A stretch of 32,230 bases of DNA from an uncultured Blautia sp. (lineage in GTDB: Bacteria; Bacillota_A; Clostridia; Lachnospirales; Lachnospiraceae). Position 1 is the stretch's first letter; each line of letters begins with the position of its first letter. Of the stretch, positions 24,094 to 32,230 are shown one piece after another. Both the position numbers and the translations under genes were made by a program. Below the pieces are notes generated by a model. It saw nothing but the letters and a program-made list of their open reading frames with translations, did not search any database and was not told the origin of the DNA. The stretch is from NCBI GenBank assembly GCA_905209435.1, contig CAJLTE010000029.1:1-32230 (forward strand), given 5' to 3'.

Positions 24094-25083
24094 ATGATAA
24101 CATTAAATGATTATTTATATTCCGGGGATACAGTATTAAAAATACTGCAGAGATATATTGAAGACCTTCGAAAAGATGCAAAGAAGAATCATAATGAGAT
24201 TGATTTGATCCATTGTAATTTTCTTATTCAAATCAAGGAATTGCTGGAACATAATGATTTCCTGACTGCGCAGTCTCAGAAAATCAGAGAATTTTATAAA
24301 TATATGACCCAGGAATATCCATTTCTTGCTTTTACAGTAAAAGGTCGAATCAAATCTCTGATCCGTGCAGAAGAGAAATTTAACGGATATATTGTAGAAT
24401 ATATTTACGATTATTATAGTAAACACGGTACTTATCCACCGATTGCGGAATTAAAGAATAGATTAAGCTGTTTCCGTGACCTTATCGCGTACAGAATTGT
24501 AATCTCTCTTCCGAAATGTCATTTGAAATCGGGAGAGGACAGAGAAACACAGGAACTGAAATACTTATATGACATTGCAAACAGACTTCCGGGGTTTCTG
24601 GAGGAGCGTGGATTTACAGCAGAGCCGGCAAATGGAATCAAAGAAAGTAACTCAGAATTAATGGATGAAACCGCGAAGCCTTATTACAGGGACTATATTT
24701 CTGAGAAAAAAGATTCTGATTATCAGTCTTTACATATCACATTCTATGACAACAGTTCCAGATCTTTCCTGGAAGTACAGATCCGTACCAAAGATATGGA
24801 TGATGTAGCAGAAATCGGTACAGCAAACCATCTGGGTTATGAAAAGAAACAGGAAAGTGAACGAGCAAGACGTGATGCTATTCCGGAAGGGGAATGTAGA
24901 TACTTTGATGACGCATATGAGAGAGGAATCCGTCTTCAGAACCTGGACTTGTCAAACCTGGACGTAAATATGTTTGCAGCAGTAAATAACAGCCTGATCA
25001 ATGACGGATGCGGACTGTACAGAGGACGTCTCATTCTGCCGTATGAGCATTTGTCGCGATTTCAGAATGATTTGATTGACTAA
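24094..25083 (+). CDS. Stand-alone RelA/SpoT-domain (p)ppGpp synthetase
   Basis: A 329-residue protein with a RelA/SpoT-type nucleotide pyrophosphotransferase domain at about residues 70-260. Motifs include KGRIKSLIRAEEKF, FRDLIAYRIVI, SDYQSLHITF and EVQIRTKDMDDVAEIGTANH, the last two being hallmark synthetase segments. There is no HD hydrolase, TGS or ACT domain, so it resembles small alarmone synthetases but is longer, with an N-terminal helical region of about 70 residues and a C-terminal tail of about 70 residues that I cannot place. It probably makes ppGpp or related alarmones in response to a condition sensed through expression level. AAGGTG precedes the ATG. It is monocistronic, with its own promoter and a downstream hairpin. 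Confidence 0.85.
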   Translation: MITLNDYLYSGDTVLKILQRYIEDLRKDAKKNHNEIDLIHCNFLIQIKELLEHNDFLTAQSQKIREFYKYMTQEYPFLAFTVKGRIKSLIRAEEKFNGYIVEYIYDYYSKHGTYPPIAELKNRLSCFRDLIAYRIVISLPKCHLKSGEDRETQELKYLYDIANRLPGFLEERGFTAEPANGIKESNSELMDETAKPYYRDYISEKKDSDYQSLHITFYDNSSRSFLEVQIRTKDMDDVAEIGTANHLGYEKKQESERARRDAIPEGECRYFDDAYERGIRLQNLDLSNLDVNMFAAVNNSLINDGCGLYRGRLILPYEHLSRFQNDLID

Positions 25084-25445
25084 AGGGGAAAGTGTGATTT
25101 CATGATGCATGGAACTATAGAGGGGAAAAATGTGTTGAGAGCATACGAAACACTGAGTCTGGAAGCCTGAGAGGGAAGAAGTTATTTTATAAAATAACAT
25201 GTTTTTGCTGAGTGGATTTGCAGAGTAAACGCAAAAAAGAAAAAGTGTTGCAAATGGAAAAGAGTCATTATGATGAGGCATCTTCTAATTGAGAGGTTCC
25301 ATCATAAATGACTCTTTTATTGTATTCTATATCGCTTCAGTTAGAAAATAAATAAATTTTTATAGAATAATTATAAAAGTATATAAATGTATATAAATGT
25401 ATATTTGTTTATGAACAGGCGGCAGAATTGAGAATATCCGTCTGA
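25084..25445. other. Intergenic region between convergent genes
   Basis: No coding sequence is apparent. It holds one strong bidirectional hairpin (25258-25318) and, from 25321, a very AT-rich stretch with a direct repeat of ATATAAATGT at 25381-25400. The first 170 bases show nothing that I can identify. Confidence 0.6.
25258..25318. terminator. Bidirectional terminator hairpin between convergent genes
   Basis: AAAAGAGTCATTATGATG (25258-25275) pairs with CATCATAAATGACTCTTTT (25300-25318), about 18 bp with one bulged base, with A-run on the left and T-run on the right, so it can stop transcripts from both sides. It lies about 175 bases after the alarmone synthetase gene and 128 bases past the alpha-glucosidase stop. 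Confidence 0.75.
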
Positions 25446-27101
25446 CTATAACTGAAAGACAATAGTTTCATAAGGTTTGAGTACAAGTGTTCCGTTACCG
25501 TATTCAACTTCAGCTCTGCTGTAATTGGAAATGATTACAGGAGTATCATACTGTAATTCAATATTTTCGTTTCCACAATGGAACTGTTGCATGGATGCAG
25601 AGAAGTTATGTATTGCCAGCCATGTTTCGCCCTGGTAGCTTCTGGTATAGGCAATTACAGGTCCATTTTCCGGACAGCAGAGTTTGAAATCGCCATGAGC
25701 CATTATCGGGTGTTCTTTGCGCAGTGCGATGAGATTCTGGTAGAATCTGAAAACAGAAGAGTCATCGTTCATCTGGCTTTCTGCATTAATGAGCTTATAG
25801 TTTGGATTGACGCCAAGCCATGGAGTATGATCGGAAAATCCACCATTTGGACTGTCATTCCACTGCATCGGAGTTCTTGCATTATCACGACTGATGCTCT
25901 GGGATTCTGCTAATGCTTCTTCTGGGGAGGAGCCATTTTCAATCATGGTTTTATAGTAATTGCGGGTATCAATGTCATCATAATCATCGATAGACGGGAA
26001 TGCAACATTAGTCATTCCGAATTCTTCACCTTGGAAAACAAATGGGGTTCCAGGAAGTGTATGCAGATAACATGCCAGCATTTTTGCAGATTCTGACCAG
26101 AATTCTCTATCATTTCCATAAAGGGAAACCTGACGTGGTTTGTCATGGTTGCTTAAAAATCTTGCCCACCATCCGTCTTTTTTCAGAGTTTCATAATCTT
26201 TTTTTAGGTCACGTTTCATCTTCTCTGGTGACCAGGTCTGGATTTCTACGATAGGAGGAACAAACGGAATGGACATGTTGAACTCTTTGCTTGCAGCACT
26301 GGAATAATTAATGGCATCCTGTTCATTATTGATGTTGACTTCTCCGACACTCATCAGATTGTCCGGAGTCATAGTTGCAGCAACCATTTCGCGGATGTAG
26401 CGGTGAGTTCCCTCAAGATTTACACATGCTACAGTACCGATCGGTTCGTTCATATCTGCACGTCCGTCCAGTCCTTTGTCAAGATAGCTGATCGCGTCAA
26501 TACGATAGCCGTCCACGCCCTTTTCATTCCAGAAACGAATGATATCAAAGATTTTCTCTTTAGTTTCCGGGTTATCCCAGTTCAGATCCGGCTGTTCTTT
26601 GGCAAAGAAATGGAGATAATACTGTCCTCTTTCCGGGACGTATTCCCAGGCACTTCCGCCAAATACGGACATCCAGCAGTTCGGGGCACCACCGTCCGGG
26701 GCAGGATCACGCCAGATATAGTAATCACTGTAAGGATTATTGCGGGATTTCTTGGATTCCTGGAACCAGACATGTTTATCAGAAGAATGGTTGAGAACCA
26801 GATCCATGATAATGGCGATGCCTCGTTCATGTGCGCCATCGCGGAAAGCTTCCCAGTCTTCCATGGTTCCAAATTCTTCCATGATCGCGAAATAATCGGA
26901 GATGTCATAGCCGTTATCTACGTTTGGAGAAGCATATACAGGAGACATCCACACAGCATTGATGCCAAGTTCTTTCAGATAATCCAGCTTCTCGAGCATT
27001 CCCTTCAGATCACCGATACCATCATTGTTTCCGTCTTTAAAACTTCTAGGGTAAATCTGGTAGATGACCAGATCTTTATACCAGTCTTTTTCGTGTTTCA
27101 T
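25446..27101 (-). CDS. GH13 alpha-glucosidase
   Basis: A 551-residue cytoplasmic glycoside hydrolase of the oligo-1,6-glucosidase/alpha-glucosidase group of GH13. The N-terminus has QIYPRSF and GIGDL; the four conserved regions are MDLVLNHSSD (region I), DGYRIDAIS with nucleophile Asp202 (region II), VGEVN with the acid/base Glu (region III) and LSNHDK with the stabilising Asp (region IV). In this group an Ala right after the nucleophile, as here, is associated with preference for alpha-1,4 links, and Val with alpha-1,6. It has no signal peptide, so substrates are imported oligosaccharides. Start at 27101 (minus strand) after AAAGGA; the longer open frame upstream overlaps the promoter. No sugar transporter is adjacent. 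Confidence 0.93.
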   Translation of the reverse strand: MKHEKDWYKDLVIYQIYPRSFKDGNNDGIGDLKGMLEKLDYLKELGINAVWMSPVYASPNVDNGYDISDYFAIMEEFGTMEDWEAFRDGAHERGIAIIMDLVLNHSSDKHVWFQESKKSRNNPYSDYYIWRDPAPDGGAPNCWMSVFGGSAWEYVPERGQYYLHFFAKEQPDLNWDNPETKEKIFDIIRFWNEKGVDGYRIDAISYLDKGLDGRADMNEPIGTVACVNLEGTHRYIREMVAATMTPDNLMSVGEVNINNEQDAINYSSAASKEFNMSIPFVPPIVEIQTWSPEKMKRDLKKDYETLKKDGWWARFLSNHDKPRQVSLYGNDREFWSESAKMLACYLHTLPGTPFVFQGEEFGMTNVAFPSIDDYDDIDTRNYYKTMIENGSSPEEALAESQSISRDNARTPMQWNDSPNGGFSDHTPWLGVNPNYKLINAESQMNDDSSVFRFYQNLIALRKEHPIMAHGDFKLCCPENGPVIAYTRSYQGETWLAIHNFSASMQQFHCGNENIELQYDTPVIISNYSRAEVEYGNGTLVLKPYETIVFQL

Positions 27102-27128
27102 ATGTATATCCTTTCGTCTTTTTGCATA

Positions 27129-27147
27129 AATAAATTCTGAATTTATT
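27129..27147. promoter_or_regulatory. 19-bp palindromic operator candidate for the alpha-glucosidase gene
   Basis: AATAAATTC-T-GAATTTATT is a perfect odd-centred palindrome (9-1-9). It overlaps the -10 element at 27145-27150 and covers the likely transcription start, a classical repressor position. Perhaps a LacI- or GntR-type repressor responding to maltooligosaccharides; no such regulator is in the window. Confidence 0.5.
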
Positions 27148-27173
27148 ATATTGTATTGTGCAAAAAAACGCAA
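27145..27173 (-). promoter_or_regulatory. Promoter for the alpha-glucosidase gene
   Basis: On the minus strand TTGCGT (27173-27168) and a perfect TATAAT (27150-27145) are separated by 17 bases, 44 bases upstream of the start codon. Confidence 0.75.
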
Positions 27174-27178
27174 TGAAG

Positions 27179-27225
27179 AAAACGAGATTATTTTCTTCGA
27201 TAATGAATGAAAATAATCTCGTTTT
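27179..27225 (-). terminator. Intrinsic terminator after the second MATE gene
   Basis: A perfect 17-bp stem, AAAACGAGATTATTTTC with its complement (27179-27195 and 27209-27225), lies 11 bases past the minus-strand MATE stop, with TTTTC on the far side in that direction. Confidence 0.85.
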
Positions 27226-27236
27226 ACAGGTGTAAT

Positions 27237-28601
27237 TTACAAATTTGGGGAGTCCCTGAAATCTTTCCGGAACAGTAATGCAGCTCCGGCAATAAATATA
27301 AAGCAGACCACCCATGTAACCGGTTCACAGACACATACCGCCAGATATCCTTTTACAGGTACGATCCAGAAGGCAAAGATAACTTTACCGATCAGTTCCA
27401 GACCACTGCACAGCAATGGAGAGAGCTGATGACGCATTCCCTGGAGAGCATTTCGCATGATCACAAGAAATGCCATAGGCGGGAACATGGCAGTGCTGAT
27501 ACGGACATAGAGAAGTGCATTGTCAATAACTGTCGGGTTGTTACTTCCTGTGATCAGCCGTACTGCGTAAGGTGCCACAAAGACTGAGAAAGTTACTGCA
27601 ATCAGCCACCAGATAAGATAAAGTCCAAATGCAACTTTGACGCCTCCCCAGATACGAGAACGCTTTTCTGCTCCGTAATTCTGACTGGAGAAAGTTGCGG
27701 CACTGCTTGCCAGGGCGGTTCCTGGCATCATAAATAGTTCTGCAAGTCTGCGGCCTCCAACCTGAGCTGCAATGTATACATTTCCGAGAGCATTGATACT
27801 GCTTTGTAAAATGACACTTCCAATACTGAAGATTGCATTCATCAATGCCATGCTCATACCTGTAAGAAACATATCAAAGACAAAACTGGAAGGAACATGC
27901 AGGTCAGTATTTTTTGGACGAAGCTGTGGATAATTTTTTATAATATAAAAGAGGCAGAGGACAACACTGATTGCCTGAGCGAGGATCGTAGCAGATGCTG
28001 CGCCCTGAATACCCAGATACAATGGTCCCATAAACAGGACATCCAGAATAACATTGATCACGCTGCTGATGATCAGAAAGATCAGCGGAGTAATGCTGTT
28101 TCCGATTGCACGCAGAAGACCAGATTCTGTGTTATACATCATGGTCAGAGGAATTCCTGCTAGGATTATGGTGATGTAGCTCATAGCGCCTGCAAAAGTA
28201 TCTTTGGGTGTCTGAAGAACACGCAGAAGTGGATAACGGAAAATAAGAAATCCGGCAGTCATTACGAGTGCAGTTATGAGCGATAGAATGATCATCCAGC
28301 AGGATGATTTTCTCATTTCATTCATTTCTCCGTTTCCAAACCAGCGGCTGACCGGAAGGGAAAGACCATTGGTCAGTCCGATGCAGAAAGAAGTAATGAG
28401 ACTGTATAATGCAGCAGTTGCTCCGATCTGAGCCAGCGCATTATCGCCAAGTAAATGTCCGGCGATTGCTGTATCAGCAAGATTATAAAGCTGCTGGAGC
28501 AGACATCCCACGAAAATTGGAAACGCAAATGAAAGCAAAAGTCTGGGGATGTTTCCTTTTGTCATGTCCAGGACACGGCTTTTAGTGGTTGTTTCAGACA
28601 T
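27237..28601 (-). CDS. MATE-family exporter, second
   Basis: A 454-residue MATE transporter with about twelve membrane segments. It opens MTKGNIPRLLLSFAFPIFVG, followed by LQQLYNLADTAIAGHLLG, the typical first-helix pattern, and the second half has ALASSAATFSSQNYGAEK as the matching loop. It resembles the NorM/DinF-like branch common in Clostridia and differs clearly from the exporter at 17174. The ATG at 28601 (minus) follows AAGGAGA at ideal distance. It is divergent from the LysR gene, and a palindrome sits in its leader, so control by that regulator is plausible. Substrate unknown. Confidence 0.92.
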   Translation of the reverse strand: MSETTTKSRVLDMTKGNIPRLLLSFAFPIFVGCLLQQLYNLADTAIAGHLLGDNALAQIGATAALYSLITSFCIGLTNGLSLPVSRWFGNGEMNEMRKSSCWMIILSLITALVMTAGFLIFRYPLLRVLQTPKDTFAGAMSYITIILAGIPLTMMYNTESGLLRAIGNSITPLIFLIISSVINVILDVLFMGPLYLGIQGAASATILAQAISVVLCLFYIIKNYPQLRPKNTDLHVPSSFVFDMFLTGMSMALMNAIFSIGSVILQSSINALGNVYIAAQVGGRRLAELFMMPGTALASSAATFSSQNYGAEKRSRIWGGVKVAFGLYLIWWLIAVTFSVFVAPYAVRLITGSNNPTVIDNALLYVRISTAMFPPMAFLVIMRNALQGMRHQLSPLLCSGLELIGKVIFAFWIVPVKGYLAVCVCEPVTWVVCFIFIAGAALLFRKDFRDSPNL

Positions 28602-28616
28602 AAAAAATCTCCTTAA

Positions 28617-28636
28617 ATCATTTGTACTGAAATGAT
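28617..28636. promoter_or_regulatory. 20-bp palindrome in the MATE leader
   Basis: ATCATTT-N6-AAATGAT has perfect 7-base arms and lies 16 bases upstream of the MATE start codon, between its ribosome binding site and any promoter. It is a plausible repressor operator or LysR-type contact site. Confidence 0.4.
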
Positions 28637-28853
28637 ACGGGAATTCATATTCGGTGTAGAGCTATGTAGCGAAGCGAATTACGAATATCCTCCTGAAAAA
28701 GAATTGTGCAATAAAAAAATGCTGTAAAGCCAGCACTTTTGGTATTGTGGGTTACATATAAATACTGTTTGGCTTCTGTCAGAAAATGGCTGAACAGAAA
28801 AATAATCAAATGACCAGAATTGATTATAAAGCCTGCGAAAACGATTGTAAAGA

Positions 28854-28882
28854 TTGTATGGAAGAAAATTTTGTGATAGAAT
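28854..28882 (+). promoter_or_regulatory. Promoter for the LysR gene
   Basis: TTGTAT (28854-28859) and TAGAAT (28877-28882) with 17-base spacing and a TG one base before the -10 (extended -10), 44 bases before the start codon. Confidence 0.5.
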
Positions 28883-28926
28883 ATGCGCGTAAAAATCGGA
28901 CTTAATAGCAACAGACGGAGAATGAA

Positions 28927-29841
28927 ATGAACGCAAATTTTGAATATTATAAAGTTTTTTATTATGTATCTAAATACGAAAACCTGACAAAGGCGGCAGC
29001 AGTGCTGAAAACCAGTCAGCCGGCAGTAACCAGGACGATACATAACCTTGAGAATATATTGGGGTGCAGATTGTTTATCCGAAGCAAAAGCGGAATGAAA
29101 CTTACGCCGGAGGGGCGGATTTTTTATGAATATGTAGCTGCAGGATGCGCACAGTTTTTTAAGGCAGAAGATAATCTGAATAACCTGATCAGTCTGGAGA
29201 ACGGCACGATTTATATCAGTGCTACGGAAACTGCGCTTCATTGCTATCTGTTTGAAGCAGTCAGGGATTTTAATATTAAATATCCGAATGTGCATTTTAA
29301 GATACTTAATAACAGTACTACGGATTCTGTTAATGCTCTCAAGGAAGGAAAAGTAGACCTTGCGGTTGTGTCTGCGTCCTTACAGGTTGCAGAGCCGCTG
29401 AAGATGAAGGTTGTGCGAAAGTATAAAGAGATCCTGATCGGAGGAAAACGATTTACAGAGCTGAAGGGAAGAAAGACTTCACTGGAGGAGTTGTCTGCCT
29501 ATCCATGGATCAGCCTGACTTCAGAGGCAATTACCAGGAGATTCCTGAATGCGTATTTTGCAAAAAATGGCTTGCGGTTTTCGCCAGATGTAGAGCTGGC
29601 GACTACAGATATGATTCTTCCTGCAGTTCGTTACAATATGGGAATTGGATTTCTGCCGGAGGAGTTTGCAAAAGATGATCTGGCATCGGGCAAGGTTTTT
29701 GAGATAGATGTAAACGAGACATTTCCGGAGAGGAGTATTATTCTGATCCATGATACGGAATATCCGCAGAGTATTGCATCGAAAGCATTTCAGAAGTTTC
29801 TGGCAGAAAGAGAATGTAAAAACAGGGCAGGTATCATGTAA
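28927..29841 (+). CDS. LysR-family transcription regulator
   Basis: A 304-residue LysR-type regulator. The N-terminal winged helix-turn-helix is clear (YYVSKYENLTKAAAVL, then TSQPAVTRTIHNLE and CRLFIRS..GMKLTPEG, residues 8-65), followed by the linker helix and a two-lobed periplasmic-binding-like effector domain (from about 90). It begins with ATG 28927 after CGGAGA. It is transcribed away from the MATE exporter; LysR regulators typically control the divergent neighbour, so the exporter is the best target guess. Its last codons overlap a terminator hairpin used by the convergent phosphoketolase gene. Confidence 0.93.
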   Translation: MNANFEYYKVFYYVSKYENLTKAAAVLKTSQPAVTRTIHNLENILGCRLFIRSKSGMKLTPEGRIFYEYVAAGCAQFFKAEDNLNNLISLENGTIYISATETALHCYLFEAVRDFNIKYPNVHFKILNNSTTDSVNALKEGKVDLAVVSASLQVAEPLKMKVVRKYKEILIGGKRFTELKGRKTSLEELSAYPWISLTSEAITRRFLNAYFAKNGLRFSPDVELATTDMILPAVRYNMGIGFLPEEFAKDDLASGKVFEIDVNETFPERSIILIHDTEYPQSIASKAFQKFLAERECKNRAGIM

Positions 29842-29864
29842 AAATACACAGATACCTGCCCTGT
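29817..29864 (-). terminator. Terminator of the phosphoketolase gene, inside the 3' end of the LysR gene
   Basis: ACAGGGCAGGTATC (29822-29835) pairs perfectly with GATACCTGCCCTGT (29851-29864). Read on the minus strand the stem is followed by TTTTT (29821-29817 region), so it fits an intrinsic terminator for the convergent minus-strand gene; on the plus strand no T-run follows. The left arm codes for the last residues of LysR. Confidence 0.7.
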
Positions 29865-29882
29865 CTGAACGTCTGGACAATT

Positions 29883-29920
29883 GCCATCAGGAAATCCACA
29901 GTATGCGAATCCCTGATGGC
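29883..29920. repeat. 9-bp stem hairpin between LysR and phosphoketolase genes
   Basis: GCCATCAGG (29883-29891) and CCTGATGGC (29912-29920) form a perfect stem with a 20-base loop and no T-run on either side. It lies in the phosphoketolase 3' untranslated region. Confidence 0.5.
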
Positions 29921-29961
29921 TGATTATATTTATAAGGAATTTATCATCTGATCACACAGAA

Positions 29962-32230
29962 TTATTTATGCCACTCCCAGTTTCTGATCTCTTCAAGATC
30001 CTGACCATATTCAGCGATATACTGTTTATGCTCAACAAGCTTGTCGTTCATCTTCTGGATTAAGTAAGAACCTTTGTTTCCAAGCTGTGGCAGATGCATG
30101 ATAGCATCTTTTACAAGGTTGAAACGGTCAATCTGGTTCTGTACACGCATATCGAATGGAGTAGTGATTGTACCCTCTTCCTGATATCCATGAACGGAAA
30201 CATTATGGTTATGACGACCATATGTAAGCTCGTGGATCAGTGTTGGATATCCATGGAATGCAAAGATAACCGGTTTGTCTTTTGTAAAGATTGCATCGTA
30301 TTCTGCATCGCTTAAACCGTGTGGATGTTTGTGGTCGGATTCCAGTTTGAACAGGTCGACAACGTTAACAACACGGATCTTAAGTTCTGGCATTTCATCA
30401 CGAAGGATAGTAACTGCAGCCATGATCTCAAGTGTAGGTGTATCACCGCAGCAGGCCATAACAACGTCTGGTTCTTCACCACAGTCATTGCTTGCCCACT
30501 CCCAGATACCGATACCCTGTGTGCAGTGCTTAACAGCCTGCTCCATGGTCAGCCACTGGCAGCTTGGATGTTTGGAAGCTACAATTGCATTGACATAGTT
30601 CTTACTCTTGATGCAGTGATCGAAGCAGGAGAGTAAGCAGTTAGCGTCCGGTGGTAAGTACATACGAACTACGTCTGCTTTCTTATTGGCAATGTGATCC
30701 AGGAATCCAGGATCCTGATGAGTAAATCCGTTGTGGTCCTGCTGCCATACATTGGATGTCAGGATGAAGTTCAGGGATGCGATCGGCTGTCTCCAGGAAA
30801 GCTGGTTGCAAACCTTCAGCCATTTAGCATGCTGAGCTGCCATGGAGTCAACGATACGGATGAATGCTTCGTAGCTTGCAAAGAAGCCGTGACGACCTGT
30901 TAACAGGTAACCTTCCAGCCATCCTTCACACATATGCTCGCTGAGCATACTGTCCATGATACGTCCGTCTCTTGCGAGGCAGTCATCTGTATCAAGCATT
31001 TCTGCGTTCCAGTCACGTTTCTGATATTCAAATACTTTGTACAGACGGTTGGACATGCTTTCATCTGGTCCAAAGATACGGAAGTTCTTGTTTTCTTCAT
31101 TCAGTTTGAAGATGTCGCGGATGTATCCTCCAAGTTCGATCATATCCTGAGCTTTTGTTTTGCCAGGCTGTACTTCAATACCGTAATCGCGGAAGTCCGG
31201 AAGACGAAGATCTTTCAGAAGAAGTCCGCCATTTGCATGTGGGTTGGCACCGAGACGTGCATTTCCCTTAGGAGCCAGTTCAGCCAGTTCCGGGATCAGG
31301 CGTCCGTTTTTATCAAACAGTTCCTGAGGACGATAGCTTTCCAGCCACTCCTTCAGAAGTTCAAGATGTTCCGGTTTTTCCATAGTGATCGGAACCTGAT
31401 GAGCACGGAAAGAACCTTCAATCTGAAGTCCGTCAACAACCTTAGGACCTGTCCATCCTTTAGGAGTACGAAGAACGATCATTGGCCATACAGGACGCTC
31501 CGGATCGTTATTCTCACGGGCATTTTTCTGGATTGCTTTGATCTCTTCGATTACAGTATCCATTGTTTCTGCCATCTTCTTGTGCATTGTCATTGGGTCG
31601 TCGCCTTCAACGAAGTATGGTTTCCAGCCGCAGCCCTTGAAGAAGCATTCAAGTTCTTCATGAGAAAGACGGGAGAAGATAGTAGGGTTGCTGATTTTAT
31701 ATCCATTTAAGTGAAGAATAGGAAGTACAGCACCGTCAGTGATAGGATTCAGGAATTTGTTGGACTGCCAGGATGTTGCAAGAGGGCCAGTCTCAGCTTC
31801 ACCGTCACCTACAACTGTAGTAGCGATCAGGTCTGGGTTATCGAATACAGCTCCGAATGCATGAGCGATGGAATAACCAAGCTCACCACCCTCGTTGATA
31901 GAACCAGGTGTTTCCGGTGCACAGTGGCTCGGAACTCCACATGGGAAGGAGAACTGTTTGAACATTTTCTTCATACCTTCCTCGTCCTGGCTGATGTTTG
32001 GATAAACTTCGCTGTAAGAACCTTCCAGATAAGTGTTGGCGATCATAAAGTTTCCGCCATGTCCCGGACCGGAAAGCAGGATCATATCCAGGTCGTAACG
32101 TTTGATAACACGATTACAGTGTGCATAAACGAAGTTCTGGCCTGGTACAGTTCCCCAGTGACCAACGATTTTTTTCTTGATCTGATCCATTGTTAATGGC
32201 TCTCTCAGAAGCGGATTGTCAAGAAGATAG
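29962..32230 (-). CDS. xfp: Xylulose-5-phosphate/fructose-6-phosphate phosphoketolase, N-terminus beyond window
   Basis: A thiamine-diphosphate enzyme that cleaves xylulose-5-P (and often fructose-6-P) with phosphate to acetyl-P plus a triose- or tetrose-phosphate. About 755 residues are in the window. Key features are [22 protein letters not shown], the cofactor-binding [25 protein letters not shown], and the C-terminal [23 protein letters not shown]. The frame stays open to the right edge ([12 protein letters not shown] before the Met at 32190), and the family usually has 780-820 residues, so roughly 35-50 N-terminal residues are missing because the window ends, not because of mutation. Transcription ends at the hairpin inside the LysR gene. 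In Lachnospiraceae this enzyme feeds acetate formation from pentoses. Confidence 0.97.
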   Translation of the reverse strand, partial: YLLDNPLLREPLTMDQIKKKIVGHWGTVPGQNFVYAHCNRVIKRYDLDMILLSGPGHGGNFMIANTYLEGSYSEVYPNISQDEEGMKKMFKQFSFPCGVPSHCAPETPGSINEGGELGYSIAHAFGAVFDNPDLIATTVVGDGEAETGPLATSWQSNKFLNPITDGAVLPILHLNGYKISNPTIFSRLSHEELECFFKGCGWKPYFVEGDDPMTMHKKMAETMDTVIEEIKAIQKNARENNDPERPVWPMIVLRTPKGWTGPKVVDGLQIEGSFRAHQVPITMEKPEHLELLKEWLESYRPQELFDKNGRLIPELAELAPKGNARLGANPHANGGLLLKDLRLPDFRDYGIEVQPGKTKAQDMIELGGYIRDIFKLNEENKNFRIFGPDESMSNRLYKVFEYQKRDWNAEMLDTDDCLARDGRIMDSMLSEHMCEGWLEGYLLTGRHGFFASYEAFIRIVDSMAAQHAKWLKVCNQLSWRQPIASLNFILTSNVWQQDHNGFTHQDPGFLDHIANKKADVVRMYLPPDANCLLSCFDHCIKSKNYVNAIVASKHPSCQWLTMEQAVKHCTQGIGIWEWASNDCGEEPDVVMACCGDTPTLEIMAAVTILRDEMPELKIRVVNVVDLFKLESDHKHPHGLSDAEYDAIFTKDKPVIFAFHGYPTLIHELTYGRHNHNVSVHGYQEEGTITTPFDMRVQNQIDRFNLVKDAIMHLPQLGNKGSYLIQKMNDKLVEHKQYIAEYGQDLEEIRNWEWHK

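Larger units (their letters stand above)
28602..28926. other. Divergent regulatory region between MATE and LysR genes
   Basis: No gene is seen. It contains the ATCATTT/AAATGAT palindrome (28617-28636), an ATATTCG/CGAATAT pair (28647-28653 and 28682-28688), a small TGCTG/CAGCA hairpin (28720-28735) between A- and T-rich runs, and a plus-strand promoter for the LysR gene (28854-28882). Confidence 0.6.

Noticed and set aside
26403..27140. Plus-strand open frame opposite the alpha-glucosidase
   Set aside because: It is antisense to the GH13 gene and its promoter, without ribosome binding site or domain signal.
28645..29295. Minus-strand open frame across the LysR gene start
   Set aside because: It overlaps the LysR helix-turn-helix coding region and its promoter; the sequence is hydrophobic/aromatic antisense noise.
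30934..31710. Long plus-strand open frame within the phosphoketolase gene
   Set aside because: It lies antisense to the phosphoketolase coding region and has no recognisable motifs.
1..32230. tRNA or rRNA genes
   Set aside because: No TTCGA-type T-loop with CCA end or rRNA-like conserved stretch was noticed while reading; a dedicated tRNA scan would settle it.

Overview
The window looks like chromosome from a Gram-positive, AT-rich gut anaerobe of the Lachnospiraceae type (Clostridia, possibly Blautia-like). The pointers are AGGAGG-type ribosome binding sites, a flavo-diiron protein fused to flavin reductase and rubredoxin, a phosphoketolase, two MATE exporters and a GH13 alpha-glucosidase. 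Taxon and family calls come from reading motifs by eye, not from a search.

Layout. A MerR/TipAS regulator (88-822) is followed by about 1.1 kb without a convincing gene. That gap holds a 53-bp tandem array (864-1235), a small coding remnant, a strong terminator-like hairpin (1583-1627) and a long palindromic element (1748-1910). The centrepiece is an 11-gene, tightly packed plus-strand operon at 1949-13550. It encodes one complete nitrogenase-like set (NifH-like, NifD-like, NifK-like), then HypF, HypC, HypD, HypE and a TM1266-family small protein, then a second complete nitrogenase-like set. Six junctions overlap by 1-8 bases, so translation is probably coupled. HypF/E/C/D are known to build the Fe(CN)2CO unit of [NiFe] hydrogenases. 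Here the nickel-insertion proteins HypA/HypB and any hydrogenase subunit are absent from the operon, and the neighbours are two nitrogenase-like reductase/component-1 systems. I do not recognise this combination as a described pathway and treat it as the main discovery candidate: it may make or use an Fe-CN/CO type cofactor on a nitrogenase-like scaffold. That function is inference.

Downstream (13.7-17 kb) are a wrecked hybrid histidine kinase, a short-chain dehydrogenase, a gap full of nested palindromes (16010-16372) and a GNAT acetyltransferase. Then come a MATE exporter, RecQ helicase and an M20 amidohydrolase (17.2-21.7 kb), the flavo-diiron fusion protein (22.1-23.9 kb) and a stand-alone RelA/SpoT-domain alarmone synthetase (24.1-25.1 kb). 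The last part is mostly minus strand: a GH13 alpha-glucosidase with a clear promoter/operator, a second MATE exporter divergent from a LysR regulator, and a phosphoketolase that runs off the right edge. Several intrinsic terminators and sigma-A-like promoters can be read directly.
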